From Arthrobacter sp. zg-Y238 (GTDB taxonomy: Bacteria > Actinomycetota > Actinomycetes > Actinomycetales > Micrococcaceae), in the NCBI RefSeq assembly GCF_024385525.1, contig NZ_JANFLU010000012.1, positions 62,001-126,000 of the forward strand: a stretch of 64,000 nucleotides of DNA. The letters are read 5' to 3'. The notes beneath the pieces were generated by a model. That model did not search any database, was not told the origin of the DNA, and worked only from the letters and a program-made list of their open reading frames with translations. Within the stretch, counting starts at the first letter, position 1, and each line of letters starts with the position of its first letter. Positions 16,234-24,713 of the stretch are shown here, one piece after another. Made by a program: the position numbers and the translations under genes.

Positions 16234-16239
16234 ACAGGT

Positions 16240-16830
16240 ATGAGAACCGACGGCGAAGCCACGCGGGCCAGGATCCTGGCTGCAGCACGAAAAGAGTTTG
16301 CACAGTATGGCTTGGCCGGTGCCCGGGTTGACCGTATTGCGGAAGAGGCACGCGCCAGCAAGGAACGTCTTTATGCGTATTTCGGCGGGAAGAGTGCCTT
16401 GTTCGCCGCAGTGCTGGCGGGAAACCTGCAGGAAACCACGGACAAGCTTCCACGGGATGCGCTGGATCTTCCCGGGTTCGTGGGCGCCCTCTACGACCAC
16501 GCGGCGCAGCACCCCGAGCATCTGCGCATGTTGGACTGGGCCCGGCTCGAGGGTGCGCCGGAAGTGCTCGCGCCCTCCAGCCGCCCGGGGCCGACGTCGG
16601 CCGATATTGCCGCCGCCCAGGCGCAGGGGATCATTGATCCTGCCTGGGATCCGGATGACCTGATGACTCTGCTTTTTTCGCTGGCCACCGCATGGGCGCA
16701 GTCCCCGGAACTGCTCTACACCGGCAGGACCGAGGATTCCGACGCCGCTCGCGAACGACGCCGGCAGGCCGCCATCGCTGCGGCCTGCCGGCTTCTTGCG
16801 CCTCCGAAGGAGGAGGCAATACCGTCCTAG
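16240..16830 (+). CDS. TetR-family repressor of the divergent efflux pump
   Basis: A 196-residue TetR protein. The HTH spans about residues 25-47, with AAARKEFAQYGLAGARVDRI then EEARASKERLYAYFGGKSAL, the family's Y-F-x-x-K-x-x-L ending. The C-terminal ligand domain has FVGALYDHAAQHPEHLRMLD, typical of the TetR_C_33 style. It is divergent from an MFS exporter with a shared palindrome. Its stop overlaps by four bases the stop of the convergent oxidoreductase. Confidence 0.92.
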   Translation: MRTDGEATRARILAAARKEFAQYGLAGARVDRIAEEARASKERLYAYFGGKSALFAAVLAGNLQETTDKLPRDALDLPGFVGALYDHAAQHPEHLRMLDWARLEGAPEVLAPSSRPGPTSADIAAAQAQGIIDPAWDPDDLMTLLFSLATAWAQSPELLYTGRTEDSDAARERRRQAAIAAACRLLAPPKEEAIPS

Positions 16831-18938
16831 AGCTCGGTGCTCACCTTCCAGGAGGAGTGGATGGCACCGTGGATGTAGTTCACCGCACCGGCGTCGCCGA
16901 CGACGTCGCAGGTGATGTCCGCGGCCCGCAGCTCGTCCGCCAGGGGTGAGGCTGACGTCGTCCCGTCCGCGTAGACCACCATGTCCGCGGGGGCGGAGAA
17001 GCTTTCCCCGCCGACGGTCCACTCGACGCTCTTCTCGGTGATCCGGGTGATCGAGGCGTTGCGGTGGATCTTCACGCCGTGCTTTTCGGATTCCTTGACT
17101 GCAGTCCAGCGGCGGGGCATGGCCAGCGGCAGGCCGAGCTGCTGCTTTTCATGCAGCAGCGTGACCCGGCGGCCGCGCTCGGCGAGGAACTCGGACAGCT
17201 CCAGGCCCACGAGCGAGCCGCCGATCACCACCACGTCCTTGCCCATGGGCAGCCAGACCTTGGTGAACTGGCGGACAAACTCCGGGCTCTTGGTCACGCC
17301 GGAGAGGCGGCCGAGCTTGCCCAGGGTGCTCAGCACCGCGCCGGCTTCCTCCGCGGTGGCGGTGCCGAGCATCATGGCACGCAGCGTGTCGCCGGTCTGT
17401 ACGATCGGCAGGTCGCCGCCGGGGAAGTCCGGCTTGGGACGGACAGCGCCGGTGGCCACGATCACGTGGTCCGGGTGCAGGGCCCGGATGGACTCCACCG
17501 TGGCCGGGGTGTTCAGCTTGACCGCAATGTTCAGCCGTTTAATTTCGGCCTTGAACCACTTCAGCAGGCGTTCGTTGTCCGGGGTGGTCATGGTGGAGAA
17601 CCACATGGTGCCGCCGAGGCGGTCCGACTTGTCCACCACGGTGACCCGGTGGCCGCGCTCGGTCAGGACCCGGGCGCTTTCCAGGCCCGCGGGGCCGGCG
17701 CCGACAACCACTACATGCTTGGTCGCGGACGCAGGCTTCAGCGGCAGCAGCGCCTCGTTGCCCAGTGCGGGGTTGACCGCGCAGAACGGGGTGTCGTCGA
17801 AGAAGTTCTCCGCGACGCAGAGGTAGCAGTTGATGCAGGGGCGGACCTGGTCGAACTTGCCGTCGCGCAGCTTGTTCGGCAGTTCCGGGTCGGCCAGCAG
17901 CTGGCGTCCCATGGCGGCGAAGTCGATCTGTCCGGCGGCCAGTGCCTTCTCGGAGACCTCCGGCAGCATCCGGCCGACGGCGATCACCGGAACCTTGACG
18001 TGCTTCTTGATCTCCGCGGCGTTCTTCAGGTAGGCACCCACTTTGTTGGGCAGCGGACCGTCGGTGAAGTTGTCGAACGGGTTGCGTCCCCAGCCGGTGA
18101 CGTGGATGGCGTCAGCCCCGGCCTGTTCGAACAGCTTGGATGCCTCGATCGCCTCGTCGAGGGTCAGGCCGCCCTCCTGTCCGTATTCCTCGCCGGCAAC
18201 GCGGACCAGGACGGCCAGGCGGTCGCCCACCCGCTTCTTCACGGCGCTGATGACCTCGCAGGCGAGCCGGGCCCGGTTTTCCAGGGAGCCGCCGTATTCA
18301 TCCGTGCGCAGGTTGTCCCGCTGGTTAAGGAAGACGCCGAGGATGTAGCCGTGCGCTACGTGGATTTCGATGGCGTCGGCGTCGGCTTTGGCAACGCGTT
18401 CGGCGGCGTCGGCCCAGGTGGAGACCAGCCAGGAAATGTCTTCGGCCGTCATCTCGTGGTACGCGGTCTGCTTGCCGGCGGTGGCGGCACCCATCTTGCC
18501 GAGCTCTTCGCGGGTGCTGTCCGCCAGTGCGGACATGTCATACGTGTAGTCCGGCAGGTTGGGTGCGAGCACCGGACGGTCGTTGGCGACGTCCACGCGG
18601 GCAACCTTGCCGTGGTGCGTGGACTGGATGCAGAGCTTGCTGCCGGCGGCGTGGACGGCATCGGCCAGTGCCTTCAGGCCGGGAATGTACTTGTCATCCG
18701 ACAATCCCGGTTCCTTCATGGACGCCGCGCCGTGCGGGAACGCGATGGCGCAGGCACCGGTGATGATCAGGCCGGCGCCTCCCGCGGCACGGGCCACGTA
18801 ATGGTCGATTTCGGGCTGTTCAATCTCGCCGTGCTCGGAGACATTCATGTCCATTGCCGGCAGGACGATTCGGTTGTGCGTTTCCATGGGGCCCATGCGC
18901 CCCGGGGCCATGAGGTGCGGGAAAGATTTGGTATTCAC
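16827..18938 (-). CDS. Old-yellow-enzyme/FAD fusion oxidoreductase (2,4-dienoyl-CoA reductase-like)
   Basis: A 703-residue enzyme of the FadH/trimethylamine-dehydrogenase group. Residues about 1-370 are an FMN TIM barrel with IEIHVAHGYILGVFLNQRDN and RTDEYGGSLENRARL. An iron-sulfur segment reads CINCYLC with a fourth Cys 12 positions on (CxxCxxCx11C), suited to one 4Fe-4S cluster. The remaining part is a two-dinucleotide-binding flavoprotein domain (VVVVGAGPAGLESARVL and VVVIGGSLVGLELSEFL). Electrons would run NAD(P)H-FAD-FeS-FMN to an enoyl or amine substrate. GTG 18938 has a strong TAAAAT six bases upstream. The substrate is not deducible. Confidence 0.9.
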   Translation of the reverse strand: MNTKSFPHLMAPGRMGPMETHNRIVLPAMDMNVSEHGEIEQPEIDHYVARAAGGAGLIITGACAIAFPHGAASMKEPGLSDDKYIPGLKALADAVHAAGSKLCIQSTHHGKVARVDVANDRPVLAPNLPDYTYDMSALADSTREELGKMGAATAGKQTAYHEMTAEDISWLVSTWADAAERVAKADADAIEIHVAHGYILGVFLNQRDNLRTDEYGGSLENRARLACEVISAVKKRVGDRLAVLVRVAGEEYGQEGGLTLDEAIEASKLFEQAGADAIHVTGWGRNPFDNFTDGPLPNKVGAYLKNAAEIKKHVKVPVIAVGRMLPEVSEKALAAGQIDFAAMGRQLLADPELPNKLRDGKFDQVRPCINCYLCVAENFFDDTPFCAVNPALGNEALLPLKPASATKHVVVVGAGPAGLESARVLTERGHRVTVVDKSDRLGGTMWFSTMTTPDNERLLKWFKAEIKRLNIAVKLNTPATVESIRALHPDHVIVATGAVRPKPDFPGGDLPIVQTGDTLRAMMLGTATAEEAGAVLSTLGKLGRLSGVTKSPEFVRQFTKVWLPMGKDVVVIGGSLVGLELSEFLAERGRRVTLLHEKQQLGLPLAMPRRWTAVKESEKHGVKIHRNASITRITEKSVEWTVGGESFSAPADMVVYADGTTSASPLADELRAADITCDVVGDAGAVNYIHGAIHSSWKVSTEL

Positions 18939-18944
18939 AGGGGT

Positions 18945-18950
18945 ATTTTA
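18945..18950 (-). promoter_or_regulatory. Putative -10 (TAAAAT) for leaderless oxidoreductase mRNA
   Basis: Read leftward, TAAAAT ends six bases before GTG 18938. It is the AT-richest of the leaderless -10 elements in this window. Confidence 0.6.
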
Positions 18951-19018
18951 GCCCGGTTGTGTACACCGTAAACGCACGGCCCGGCGGGCGTGGGGCGGCG
19001 GGTCGCCGGGCCTGCCGG

Positions 19019-20275
19019 TCAGGTGCGGCTCGCCCGAGGCGCTCCAATGCCCGGGTCAATCCGGAACGGTCCGGCGGCGGACGGGCGGACATCGAAGTCG
19101 AAAATGGACGTCGGGATGTACACGGTGGAACACGAGTTCGGGATGTCCACCACGCCGGACAGGCGGCCCTCGATGGGCGCGGCCCCGAGCAGCAGATAGG
19201 CCTGCTCGGGGCTGTAACCGAACTTTGTCAGGTAGTCGATCGCGTGCAGGCAGGCCCGCTGGTAGGACAGGTGCGAGTCAAGGTAGCGCTGCTCGCCGTC
19301 GAGCGTCACCGACGTGCCCGAAAAGGCGATCCACTCACTGAACTGCGGATCCACGTTGCCCGGCATAAAGACCGCATTCTCGGAGACGCCGTAGGTCTCC
19401 ATGCCGCCCTTGATGACGTCCACCCGGAGATCGATGAAGCCGCCCATCTCAATGGCACCGCAGAAGGTGATTTCGCCGTCGCCCTGGGAGAAGTGCAGGT
19501 CACCGACCGAAAGGTTCGCGCCGTCGACGAACACGGGGTAGAAGATCCGGCTGCCCTTGGACAGGTTCTTGATGTCCTGGTTTCCGCCGTTCTCCCGCGG
19601 CGGCGCGGTACGGGCGGCTTCTGCGCCCACCCGTTCCCACTGGTCCCGGGGCAGGCCCCCGAGGACGGCGTGCTCGGACTCCGGCGGCAGTGCCAGCGGT
19701 GGAACGCGGTGCGGGTCGGTGGCGATCAGGTCCCCTTCCCGCCGGTTCCACTTGGCGAGCAGGTCCGACGACGGCGCGGTTCCCATCAGTCCGGGATGGA
19801 TCAAGCCCGTGAAGGAGACGCCGGGAACGTGCCGGGAGGTGGCGGTCTGGCCGGTGAAGTCCCAGACGGCCTTGTAGGCGTCGGGGAACTGCTCGGTGAG
19901 GAACCCGCCGCCGTTCTCGCGGGCGAAGATTCCCGTGTAACCCCAGCCCTGTCCCGCCAGCGGGCCGGAGTCCTCCTGCGGAATAGGGCCGACGTCGAGA
20001 ATGTCCACCACCAGCAGGTCACCGGGACGGGCTCCCTCAACGGCGAACGGGCCGCTGAGCTTGTGCACGGTCAGCAGCGGAGCGTTGAGGATGTCTTCGG
20101 CGGAATCGTCGTTGACGATGGCTCCGTCGAACCACTCGCGGCAGTCCACCCGGAAAGCCTCGCCGGGCCGCAGCACCGCAACCGGAGGTATTTCGGGATG
20201 CCACCGGTTGTGCCCCAGCTTTTCCTGGTCCTCAAACTTCCTGGCGGAATCAAGTGGAAAGACGGCCTTGGGCAT
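19019..20275 (-). CDS. fmdA: Acetamidase/formamidase
   Basis: A 418-residue FmdA/AmdA-family amidase that hydrolyses formamide or acetamide to the acid and ammonia. Recognisable segments are GDLLVVDILDVGPIPQED, GWGYTGIFARENGGGFL, FTGLIHPGLMGTAPS, LSVGDLHFSQGDGEITFCGA and GYSPEQAYLLLGAAPIEGR, all characteristic. Length equals the family norm. ATG 20275 has AGAGGAG eight or nine bases upstream; the longer open reading to 20641 overlaps fmdB and is not coding. It follows fmdB by 35 bases in the same direction, the standard fmdB-fmdA pairing. Confidence 0.94.
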   Translation of the reverse strand: MPKAVFPLDSARKFEDQEKLGHNRWHPEIPPVAVLRPGEAFRVDCREWFDGAIVNDDSAEDILNAPLLTVHKLSGPFAVEGARPGDLLVVDILDVGPIPQEDSGPLAGQGWGYTGIFARENGGGFLTEQFPDAYKAVWDFTGQTATSRHVPGVSFTGLIHPGLMGTAPSSDLLAKWNRREGDLIATDPHRVPPLALPPESEHAVLGGLPRDQWERVGAEAARTAPPRENGGNQDIKNLSKGSRIFYPVFVDGANLSVGDLHFSQGDGEITFCGAIEMGGFIDLRVDVIKGGMETYGVSENAVFMPGNVDPQFSEWIAFSGTSVTLDGEQRYLDSHLSYQRACLHAIDYLTKFGYSPEQAYLLLGAAPIEGRLSGVVDIPNSCSTVYIPTSIFDFDVRPSAAGPFRIDPGIGAPRASRT

Positions 20276-20310
20276 GGCTTCTCCTCTAACGGGGCGGACT
20301 CGCGGCGGGT

Positions 20311-20619
20311 TTAGTCGGGGCGGGGCAGCTTTCGGTGGAGCGGATTGGTGGTGTTTCTGCCGGCCGGGCGGGTGCCGGGACCGGGGGAGCGGACGACGTC
20401 GGGCTCCGAGGCGCTGCGCTCGGTGGACTCGATCAGGCGGTACGCACTGGAGGAAGCGTGCGAGAGGTTGGGCGCAGTGAAGCGTCGCCGGGCGGGCGCC
20501 CCGCAGTCGGGGCAAGGGAGGGAAGCGGGCGCGGAGCCCATGCTCAGCCGGACCTCGAAGTCCGGGCAGATCGACCCTGCCGAACCACCGGCAGCACAGC
20601 GGTAGGCGTAGAGCGGCAT
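20311..20619 (-). CDS. fmdB: FmdB-family zinc-ribbon protein
   Basis: A 102-residue protein starting MPLYAYRC, the classic FmdB opening, with LPCPDCGAPARRRFTAPNLS supplying the second zinc knuckle. The first knuckle is degenerate: only one Cys in RCAAGG, with another in SICPDF. The C-terminal half is polar and disordered. FmdB proteins are proposed regulators of amidase genes. ATG 20619 has AAAGG upstream. It sits at the head of the fmdB-fmdA operon. Confidence 0.88.
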   Translation of the reverse strand: MPLYAYRCAAGGSAGSICPDFEVRLSMGSAPASLPCPDCGAPARRRFTAPNLSHASSSAYRLIESTERSASEPDVVRSPGPGTRPAGRNTTNPLHRKLPRPD

Positions 20620-21018
20620 GTCGAAAGCCTTTCGATTCCACGCGGGAGCGTCATGGACTGGAAATAGCGGTGCCGCTCCGGCTTGCCCGACAGCCTAGGG
20701 AGGGGGCTGGCGCGAGTCAACGGTAGGTGCGCGATGGCGATATTCGACCGGCTGGAATTGTTTCCGGGAATTATCAGAATGAATTATAAAGGGATATCAG
20801 CATTAGGACTTTCGCTATTTCTATCGATTGCATCGGTGAGTAACGCACAATACTTTCGTGGCGCAGGGCTATCCGTGGAGCATGGTTCGAGCCCTTGCGC
20901 TCGATTGGTCCTGCCGCGGCATTAGTGCTATGTGGGCGCTTCTGCGATTGATCGAGAGGGCACCGTTGCAATCCGTTATTTACTGTAAATGGCGCTTTAT
21001 GCCATAAAGTTTAGCGTT
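20620..21018. other. AT-rich intergenic region between fmdB and the BCCT gene
   Basis: About 400 bases without a supportable gene. Bases 20730-21018 are clearly poorer in GC than the surroundings (for example ATTATCAGAATGAATTATAA near 20775), which suggests a promoter or regulator-binding zone, or foreign DNA. Short open readings inside lack ribosome-binding sites and family resemblance. Confidence 0.5.
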
Positions 21019-22953
21019 ATGAATTCCGACTCTTCACCCCCAGGGCACGGCGCAGGCACCACCGACGGTTCAAGCGGGGCCGGGTCGCCGATGCGCAGAC
21101 CCGCCGGCCGCCCAGTTGAACGTGTGAAAAAAGCGCTGCGTACTGCTGCTTCCGCCCCGGCTCTTAGCCTCCATCCCGGGCTGGTCCCGGGCATCAGCGT
21201 TGAGGACACCGGGGTCAGCTATCCGACCCGGCGCGGTGTGTTCATTTTTGCCATGGCCATCTCTCTCGCCGTTCTGGCGTGGGCGATTTTTGCCCCCGGC
21301 AACCTGAGTTCCGTGGGCACCGGCATACAGGGCTGGGTGGTTGTGCATTTCGGCTGGCTGTTTAACGCCACCATGGTTGCAGCCGCGATCTTCATGCTGG
21401 TGGTCGGCTTCGGTCCGACCGGCAAGATCCGGCTGGGGGCCGACGACAGCACGCCGGAGTACTCCACGGCGTCCTGGATCTCCATGCTGTTCGCAGCTGG
21501 TCTGGGCATCGCGCTGATCTTCTACGGGCCGATGGAACCGCTCAGCCATTTCCTCTCCCCGCCGCCCTCGACTGATGCCGAGGCCGGCACCTCCGCCGCC
21601 ATCCTGCCGGCCATGGCGACCACCTTCCTGCACCAGGCCAGTCTCGCCTGGGTCATCTACGCCCTGGTGGGCGGCGCCCTGGCCTACGCCTCGTTCCGGC
21701 GCGGCCGGTTGCCGCTGATATCGTCGCTGTTTGAACCGGTCTTCCCCGACGGCAACAACCGGGTACTGGGAAAGATCATCGATGTTTCCGCCGTGCTGGT
21801 GACACTGTTCGGCACCGCGACCTCGCTGGGCATCGGCGCGCTCCAGATCCGCACCGGAGTCTCGATCATCACGGGCCAGGAGCTGGGCAACAGCTTCGTC
21901 GTCGTCGCCATCAGCCTCCTGACGGTAGTCTTCACCATTTCCGCGGTCGCCGGCATCAAGAGGGGCATCCGGCTGCTCTCCAACCTCAACATGACCCTGG
22001 TCATTCTGCTGACGCTCTTTGTCCTGCTGACCGGGCCGACGTTCTTCCTGCTCGATCTGCTGCCGGCCTCGCTCATCGCGTTTGTCGGCAACCTGCCGGA
22101 CATGCTGACCGTCTTCGCCGGCCAGGGCGCCGAGCAGGAGGCCTTCCTGACTGGCTGGACCACCCTGTACTGGGCCTGGTGGATCTCCTGGTCGCCGTTC
22201 GTGGGAATGTTCATCGCCAAGATCTCCAAGGGCCGCACCCTGCGCCAGTTCGTCACCGTCGTCGTCTTCGTTCCCTTGACCATCTCCATCTGCTGGTACA
22301 CGGTCTTCGGCGGCACCGCCATCTGGATGAACCGGAACGGGCAGGACCTGGCCGTGAAGGGCACCGGAGAGAACGTCATGTTCGATCTGCTGGCCAACCT
22401 GCCGTTCAGCTCCGTGACGCCCATCGTGTGCATGCTCGCGATTCTGGTCTTCTTTGTCACCGCCGCGGACTCGGCCGCCAACGTCATGGGCTCGATGTCC
22501 CAGTCGGGCCGGCCCGTGCCCTCGAAATCGGTGACCATCATCTGGTCGGCGGCACTCGGGCTGATCGCTATGTTCCTGCTGCTGGCCGGGGGCCGCAACG
22601 CCCTTTCGGGACTCCAGGCCATCATGGTGACCTGCGCCCTGCCGTTCACCATCATCCTCGTCGGCGTGATGGTCTCCTGGGCCAAGGACCTCCGCAACGA
22701 CCCGCTGATGATCCGGCGCCGGTATGCGCTGGAGGCCATCAGCGGCGGCGTGCGCCGCGGTATCGACGAGCACGGAGACGACTTCGTCTTCGGCACCGCG
22801 CACGTGCCGGAGGCCGAAGGCGCCGGCGCCGACTTTGAGAGCGACGATCCCGCCCTCACCGAGTGGTACACGGACAACGTGCAGGACCCGGACGTCGTGG
22901 AGGGCCCGGAGGAGGAACACTCGGGCAAGGCGAAAGCCGGCGCCGTCGACTAG
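21019..22953 (+). CDS. BCCT-family betaine/choline/carnitine transporter
   Basis: A 644-residue secondary transporter with about 12 membrane segments after a 70-residue polar N-terminus. The betaine-binding Trp motif of TMS8 is present as YWAWWISWSPFVGMFIAKIS, and TMS3 has FAAGLGIALIFYGPMEPL. The C-terminal tail of about 70 residues is strongly acidic (ESDDPALTEWY, EGPEEEHSGKAK); in BetP the tail is the osmosensor but is basic, so sensing here may differ. Import of glycine betaine or a related osmolyte with sodium is expected. ATG 21019 is preferred, though ATG 20989 is also open and neither has a good ribosome-binding site. Confidence 0.9.
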   Translation: MNSDSSPPGHGAGTTDGSSGAGSPMRRPAGRPVERVKKALRTAASAPALSLHPGLVPGISVEDTGVSYPTRRGVFIFAMAISLAVLAWAIFAPGNLSSVGTGIQGWVVVHFGWLFNATMVAAAIFMLVVGFGPTGKIRLGADDSTPEYSTASWISMLFAAGLGIALIFYGPMEPLSHFLSPPPSTDAEAGTSAAILPAMATTFLHQASLAWVIYALVGGALAYASFRRGRLPLISSLFEPVFPDGNNRVLGKIIDVSAVLVTLFGTATSLGIGALQIRTGVSIITGQELGNSFVVVAISLLTVVFTISAVAGIKRGIRLLSNLNMTLVILLTLFVLLTGPTFFLLDLLPASLIAFVGNLPDMLTVFAGQGAEQEAFLTGWTTLYWAWWISWSPFVGMFIAKISKGRTLRQFVTVVVFVPLTISICWYTVFGGTAIWMNRNGQDLAVKGTGENVMFDLLANLPFSSVTPIVCMLAILVFFVTAADSAANVMGSMSQSGRPVPSKSVTIIWSAALGLIAMFLLLAGGRNALSGLQAIMVTCALPFTIILVGVMVSWAKDLRNDPLMIRRRYALEAISGGVRRGIDEHGDDFVFGTAHVPEAEGAGADFESDDPALTEWYTDNVQDPDVVEGPEEEHSGKAKAGAVD

Positions 22954-22966
22954 CGCTCTTGCCTGG

Positions 22967-23995
22967 TTACTTCCCCACAAGCTCCGGATGGTGCAGCTTG
23001 GCCACCTGCGGGTGCGCCCGCAGCCAGCCCTTCAGGACATTGGCGCCGTAGGACGCCAGCATGGGGTTGTCCGGATCATCGGAAATACCGCGGGACTGCG
23101 CGGCCAGCTCGGCGGGAAGCTGCACGGGGTCGATCACCGTGTCCAGCCGCGGCGACCAGAAGAAGGGAATGGCGTAGCGGTCCACTCCGGGCGCCGGCGC
23201 CAGGACACGGTGGATGGTGGCGGAAAGGTAGCCCTGGGTGGCCACCTCGAGCATTTCGCCCAGGTTCACCACCAGTGCACCGGGGATGGGTTCCACCGGA
23301 AGCCAGGTATCGGACTCGTGCGGCTTCACTTCCAGGCCGCCCACCGAATCCTGCAGCAGCAGGGTGATGAAGCCGTAGTCGGCGTGGGCGCCCACGCCCT
23401 GGGTGCCGGCTTCCTTCACGACGCCGCCCACATAGTGGATGAGCTTGGCCATCCAGGCGGGGGTGTCCTCGAAGGGTTCGGTGAAGTGGTCCTCGGGCAG
23501 TTCCAGGGACACTGCGATGGCGCTGAGCAGCTCCGCACCCACCCAGCTCATGGCCTCCGCCCAGTCCATGGCGGTGGAGCGCAGTTCGGGCAGCACCTCG
23601 TCCGGGAACTGGTTGGGCCCCTGCACCAGCCAGTACGGCTGGTCCGCAGGATAGTCCGCCACGGGTGCGCGTTCCGGACCGAAGTCCACCTGCTCACGGG
23701 CATCGGGGCGGCCCTTGGTGATTTCGGTGCCGAGCCGGGTGTAGCCGCGGAAGTGCGGGGAATTGCGGTTGTCCAGGGCCAGCCGGTCCTCGAGCGGCAG
23801 GTCGAAGAACCGCTTCGTGACGTCGAACAGCTCCTCCACCCGGGCCTGCGCGGCGCCGTAGCCGACCAGCTGGAAGAAGCCGATCCGGTGCGTGGCGTCA
23901 CGCAGTTGGTCGATGAACTCGGGATTGAAGGAGCCGTCGGCATCGCGTGCCGTGCTCAGGTCCAGGACGGGAATTGACTCGGGAATAGCACTCAT
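22967..23995 (-). CDS. Isopenicillin-N-synthase-like 2OG-Fe(II) oxygenase
   Basis: A 342-residue non-haem iron dioxygenase. The DIOX_N region holds IPVLDLSTA and GFFQLVGYG. The iron ligands are His and Asp in GVGAHADYGFITLLLQD and His in SATIHRVLAP. The 2-oxoglutarate-binding Arg lies in DRYAIPFFWSPRLD, where the usual RxS is RYA. The family spans gibberellin-, flavonoid- and ethylene-type oxygenases, and bacterial members have varied substrates. TAGCTT stands six bases before ATG 23995, so the mRNA is probably leaderless. It is convergent with the BCCT gene, 13 bases apart. Confidence 0.88.
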   Translation of the reverse strand: MSAIPESIPVLDLSTARDADGSFNPEFIDQLRDATHRIGFFQLVGYGAAQARVEELFDVTKRFFDLPLEDRLALDNRNSPHFRGYTRLGTEITKGRPDAREQVDFGPERAPVADYPADQPYWLVQGPNQFPDEVLPELRSTAMDWAEAMSWVGAELLSAIAVSLELPEDHFTEPFEDTPAWMAKLIHYVGGVVKEAGTQGVGAHADYGFITLLLQDSVGGLEVKPHESDTWLPVEPIPGALVVNLGEMLEVATQGYLSATIHRVLAPAPGVDRYAIPFFWSPRLDTVIDPVQLPAELAAQSRGISDDPDNPMLASYGANVLKGWLRAHPQVAKLHHPELVGK

Positions 23996-24001
23996 AGCGG
24001 C

Positions 24002-24007
24002 AAGCTA
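24002..24007 (-). promoter_or_regulatory. Putative -10 (TAGCTT) for leaderless oxygenase mRNA
   Basis: Leftward TAGCTT ends six bases before ATG 23995, with no Shine-Dalgarno between. Confidence 0.5.
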
Positions 24008-24155
24008 TCACCGGGCCTGTCAAGTTCGAACCAAATATTACGAAGTGCTAGGAATCACGTCCCCGTGTTTCCTGCGAGTAGGCACGGAAGCCGGAATTGG
24101 GTATTCCGCTCGGAGATGGGATGCAATGGAAGCAGACCAATCGAAAGGGAGCTCC

Positions 24156-24692
24156 GTGGAGGACGACGCCGTGTATGACAACTCGTACGACAATACGAAC
24201 AACACCTTGTACGACATCCCCCTGACCATGCTGGACGGCACCGAAACCACCTTCGGAGAGCTGTTCCGCGGCAAGGCCGTGCTGGTGGTGAACGTTGCTT
24301 CGCGCTGCGGTTTTACCTCCCAGTACGAGGGGCTGCAGGCCCTCTACGAAACCTACGAGCACCGGAACTTCACCATCCTCGGCGTGCCCAGCAACTCCTT
24401 CGCCGGGCAGGAACCGGGCACCAACGAAGAGATTGCCGAGTTCTGTTCGCGGAACTTCGGCGTCACCTTCCCGCTGACCGCCAAGACAGACGTCAACGGA
24501 CCGAACCGGCACCCGCTCTACGCAGCCCTGACCCGGTTCCATGATGGCGAACTGGGCGACGATATCGGCTGGAACTTCGAGAAGTTCCTCATCACCGACA
24601 GCGGCGAGATTGTGGGCCGGTTCGCGTCCAAGATTGCGCCCGGGGCACCGGAAATCCAGGAATCCGTAGAAGCGGTCCTGCGCCTGGAGTAG
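24156..24692 (+). CDS. Glutathione-peroxidase-family thiol peroxidase
   Basis: A 178-residue thioredoxin-fold peroxidase. The peroxidatic Cys51 lies in NVASRCGFTSQYEGLQ, in place of selenocysteine. The Gln is in SNSFAGQEPGTNEEI and the Trp in IGWNFEKFLI, completing the catalytic triad. The usual FPCNQF reads VPSNSF, so the Cys at that place is absent. Such enzymes usually take electrons from thioredoxin or, in actinobacteria, possibly mycothiol/mycoredoxin. GTG 24156 follows AAAGGGAG at ideal spacing and is preferred; ATG 24126 is an alternative that adds ten residues. Confidence 0.92.
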   Translation: MEDDAVYDNSYDNTNNTLYDIPLTMLDGTETTFGELFRGKAVLVVNVASRCGFTSQYEGLQALYETYEHRNFTILGVPSNSFAGQEPGTNEEIAEFCSRNFGVTFPLTAKTDVNGPNRHPLYAALTRFHDGELGDDIGWNFEKFLITDSGEIVGRFASKIAPGAPEIQESVEAVLRLE

Positions 24693-24713
24693 GGCTCCAC
24701 CGCCGGGGGAGGG

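Noticed and set aside
17064-18971. Long rightward open reading opposite the oxidoreductase gene
   Set aside because: Shadow of a real gene on the other strand; composition is His/Gly/Asp/Arg-biased as expected for antisense frames.
20876-20925. tRNA-like GGTTCGAGCCC segment
   Set aside because: The T-arm would pair only four of five bases, and no acceptor, D or anticodon arm could be fitted.
21070-22980. Long leftward open reading opposite the BCCT transporter
   Set aside because: The BCCT protein is unmistakable; the antisense product is low-complexity and hydrophilic.
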